Positions 62,665 through 64,000 of a DNA stretch of 64,000 nt are shown one piece after another (within the stretch, counting starts at the first letter, position 1; each line of letters begins with the position of its first letter). The DNA lies in the NCBI RefSeq assembly GCF_017814915.1, contig NZ_JAGIPZ010000001.1, forward strand, positions 1,055,559 to 1,119,558, written 5' to 3'. Source of the DNA: Herbaspirillum sp. LeCh32-8 (GTDB lineage Bacteria > Pseudomonadota > Gammaproteobacteria > Burkholderiales > Burkholderiaceae_D). A program made the translations under genes and the position numbers. The notes under the pieces were generated by a model. It was not told the origin of the DNA. It saw nothing but the letters and a program-made list of their open reading frames with translations, and did no database searches.

Positions 62665-64000
62665 TCACCCCTCCCGGCGCAGGATCAGGGTCGACAGCGG
62701 CGGCAACATCAGCTCGACCGAAGCGGCATGGCCGTGCCAGGAGAAGGGCTCGGCGCGCACCGTGCCCATGTTGCCGGCATTGCTGCCGCCATAGACAGCC
62801 GCATCGGTGTTGAGGATCTCGCGCCAGATGCCGTTGTGGCCGGGCGCCACCGGCGGCACGCCGATGCGATAGTTCTCGCGCGGCACCGGCGTCATGTTGA
62901 CCACCACCAGCACCGGCGCTCCTTCGTCGGCGTAGCGGAAGAACGCCAGCACGCTGTTGACGCTGTCGTCGCCCACCGCCCAGGCAAAGCCGTCGGCGCG
63001 GCAGTCGCGCTGGTGCAATGCCGGCTCGCTGCGGTAGAGATGGTTGAGGTCGCCCACCAGGTTGCGCAGTTGGCGGTGACCCGCCGGATGGTTGCCGTGC
63101 TCTTCCAGCAGATGCCATGGCGGCGAGCAGTCGTGGTCGAACTCGTCCTGCTGGCCGAACTCGCTGCCCATGAACAGCAATTTCTTGCCCGGGTGCGCCC
63201 ACATGAAGCCGTAGTAGGCCCGCACGTTGGCGAAGCGCCGCCATTCGTCGCCGGGCATCTTGTTGAGCAAGGCGCGCTTGCCGTGCACCACCTCGTCATG
63301 CGAGATCGGCAGGATGAAGTTCTCGGAGAAGGCGTACAGCAGCCCGAAGGTCATATCGTGATGGTGGTAGCGGCGAAACAACGGGTCGTACTGCATGTAG
63401 CGCAAGGTGTCGTTCATCCAGCCCATGTTCCATTTGTAGCTGAAGCCCAGGCCGTGGTGGTCGCCCTCGTCCTTGACCGGCGAGGTCACGCCGGGCCAGG
63501 AGGTCGACTCCTCGGCGATCATCAGCGCACCCGGGCAGCGCTCGGCCACCACGGTATTGAGCTCGCGCATGAAGGCCACCGCTTCCAGGTTCTCGCGCCC
63601 GCCGTGGATGTTGGGCACCCACTCGCCGGACTTGCGGCTGTAGTCGCGGTACAGCATCGAGGCCACCGCGTCCACGCGCAGGCCGTCGACGTGGAAATGC
63701 TCCAGCCACTCCAACGCGCTGGCGATCAGGAAGCCGCGCACTTCGTTGCGGCCGAGATTGAAGATCAGCGTGTTCCAGTCCTGATGAAAACCTTCGCGCG
63801 GGTCGGCGTGTTCGTACAGCGCGGTGCCGTCGAACTGCGCCAGCCCGTGCTGGTCGCTGGGGAAATGCGCCGGCACCCAGTCCAGCAGCACGCCGATGCC
63901 GGCCTGGTGGCAGCGGTCGACGAAGGCGGCGAAGCGCTCCGGTTTGCCGAAGCGCGCGCTGGGCGCAAACATGCTGATCGGCTGGTAACCCCAGGAGCCG
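62665..64000 (-). CDS. glgB: 1,4-alpha-glucan branching enzyme (C-terminal part; N-terminus beyond window)
   Basis: About 445 residues are visible and the frame runs open through position 64000 (upstream residues [18 protein letters not shown], the classical GlgB substrate loop). Seen: [24 protein letters not shown] (nucleophile Asp), [12 protein letters not shown] (acid Glu), [12 protein letters not shown] (Asp), and [15 protein letters not shown]. It introduces alpha-1,6 branches in glycogen. The visible part is complete for the C-terminal half of the enzyme. First visible gene of the glg/tre operon. Confidence 0.96.
   Translation of the reverse strand, partial: GSWGYQPISMFAPSARFGKPERFAAFVDRCHQAGIGVLLDWVPAHFPSDQHGLAQFDGTALYEHADPREGFHQDWNTLIFNLGRNEVRGFLIASALEWLEHFHVDGLRVDAVASMLYRDYSRKSGEWVPNIHGGRENLEAVAFMRELNTVVAERCPGALMIAEESTSWPGVTSPVKDEGDHHGLGFSYKWNMGWMNDTLRYMQYDPLFRRYHHHDMTFGLLYAFSENFILPISHDEVVHGKRALLNKMPGDEWRRFANVRAYYGFMWAHPGKKLLFMGSEFGQQDEFDHDCSPPWHLLEEHGNHPAGHRQLRNLVGDLNHLYRSEPALHQRDCRADGFAWAVGDDSVNSVLAFFRYADEGAPVLVVVNMTPVPRENYRIGVPPVAPGHNGIWREILNTDAAVYGGSNAGNMGTVRAEPFSWHGHAASVELMLPPLSTLILRREG

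Noticed and set aside
60366..62813. 815-codon plus-strand open frame opposite glgX
   Set aside because: Antisense of glgX, which has all catalytic motifs; composition of the plus frame is not protein-like.
1..64000. CRISPR arrays, tRNA or rRNA genes, insertion sequences, phage genes
   Set aside because: No regularly spaced repeats, cloverleaf-type sequences, transposase or integrase motifs were recognised in reading the window.

Overview
The window is GC-rich, densely coded DNA from what looks like a betaproteobacterium of the Oxalobacteraceae, most like Herbaspirillum. That assignment rests on gene content and composition (a bacteriophytochrome, a glg/tre cluster, an RND pump with CusRS-type regulators, Burkholderiales-type chemoreceptors and a REP-like repeat) and not on a database search. 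I saw no rRNA, tRNA, CRISPR, insertion sequence or prophage, so this reads as ordinary chromosome rich in sensory genes.

Layout. 1-3.3 kb (minus): a signalling operon with a membrane-bound CheA-like kinase, a very short chemoreceptor-like protein and a third gene cut by the window edge. 3.6-8.2 kb (plus): a stress/envelope-flavoured set with two tiny hydrophilic proteins, an SDR dehydrogenase, a phospholipase D-VTT membrane fusion and an EEP-family phosphodiesterase. 8.2-10.5 kb (minus): a small membrane protein, a TetR regulator with a palindromic operator, and a signal peptidase I. 10.6-13.3 kb: a divergent pair made of an unusual class III CoA-transferase and a citrate synthase fused to a helix-turn-helix domain, with AT-rich palindromes between them. 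13.6-23.3 kb (plus): a Bcr/CflA exporter, then outer membrane factor-adaptor-RND pump-response regulator-histidine kinase, preceded by a near-perfect CusR-type box. 23.5-33.6 kb: a bestrophin-like channel, L-aspartate dehydrogenase with a divergent LysR regulator, a full chemoreceptor, a GhrA-like reductase plus VOC protein with another divergent LysR regulator, a tandem universal stress protein, a frameshifted di-Mop molybdate-binding gene and a 2-oxoglutarate/iron oxygenase. 33.6-37.3 kb (minus): a TonB-dependent siderophore receptor with a Fur-like box and a PepSY membrane protein. 37.4-49.9 kb: a photosensory/two-component region with a 1345-residue multi-PAS hybrid kinase, two small hydrophilic proteins, a bacteriophytochrome and a three-gene kinase/receiver/hybrid-kinase set. 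50.3-64 kb (minus): a glycine-zipper protein, pgi, and the operon glgB-glgX-treZ-malQ-treY.

How the parts fit. The glg/tre operon builds, debranches and converts alpha-glucan to trehalose by the TreY-TreZ route, with malQ recycling short maltodextrins; pgi lies just downstream. The RND operon probably carries its own envelope-stress or metal-responsive regulators acting on the box upstream of it. The siderophore receptor and PepSY protein form an iron-uptake unit. The phytochrome has no heme oxygenase beside it in this window but sits next to an Rcp1-like receiver, its likely class of partner. The most unusual items are the CheA-like kinase/mini-receptor module, the permuted CoA-transferase facing the DNA-binding citrate synthase, and the broken di-Mop gene.
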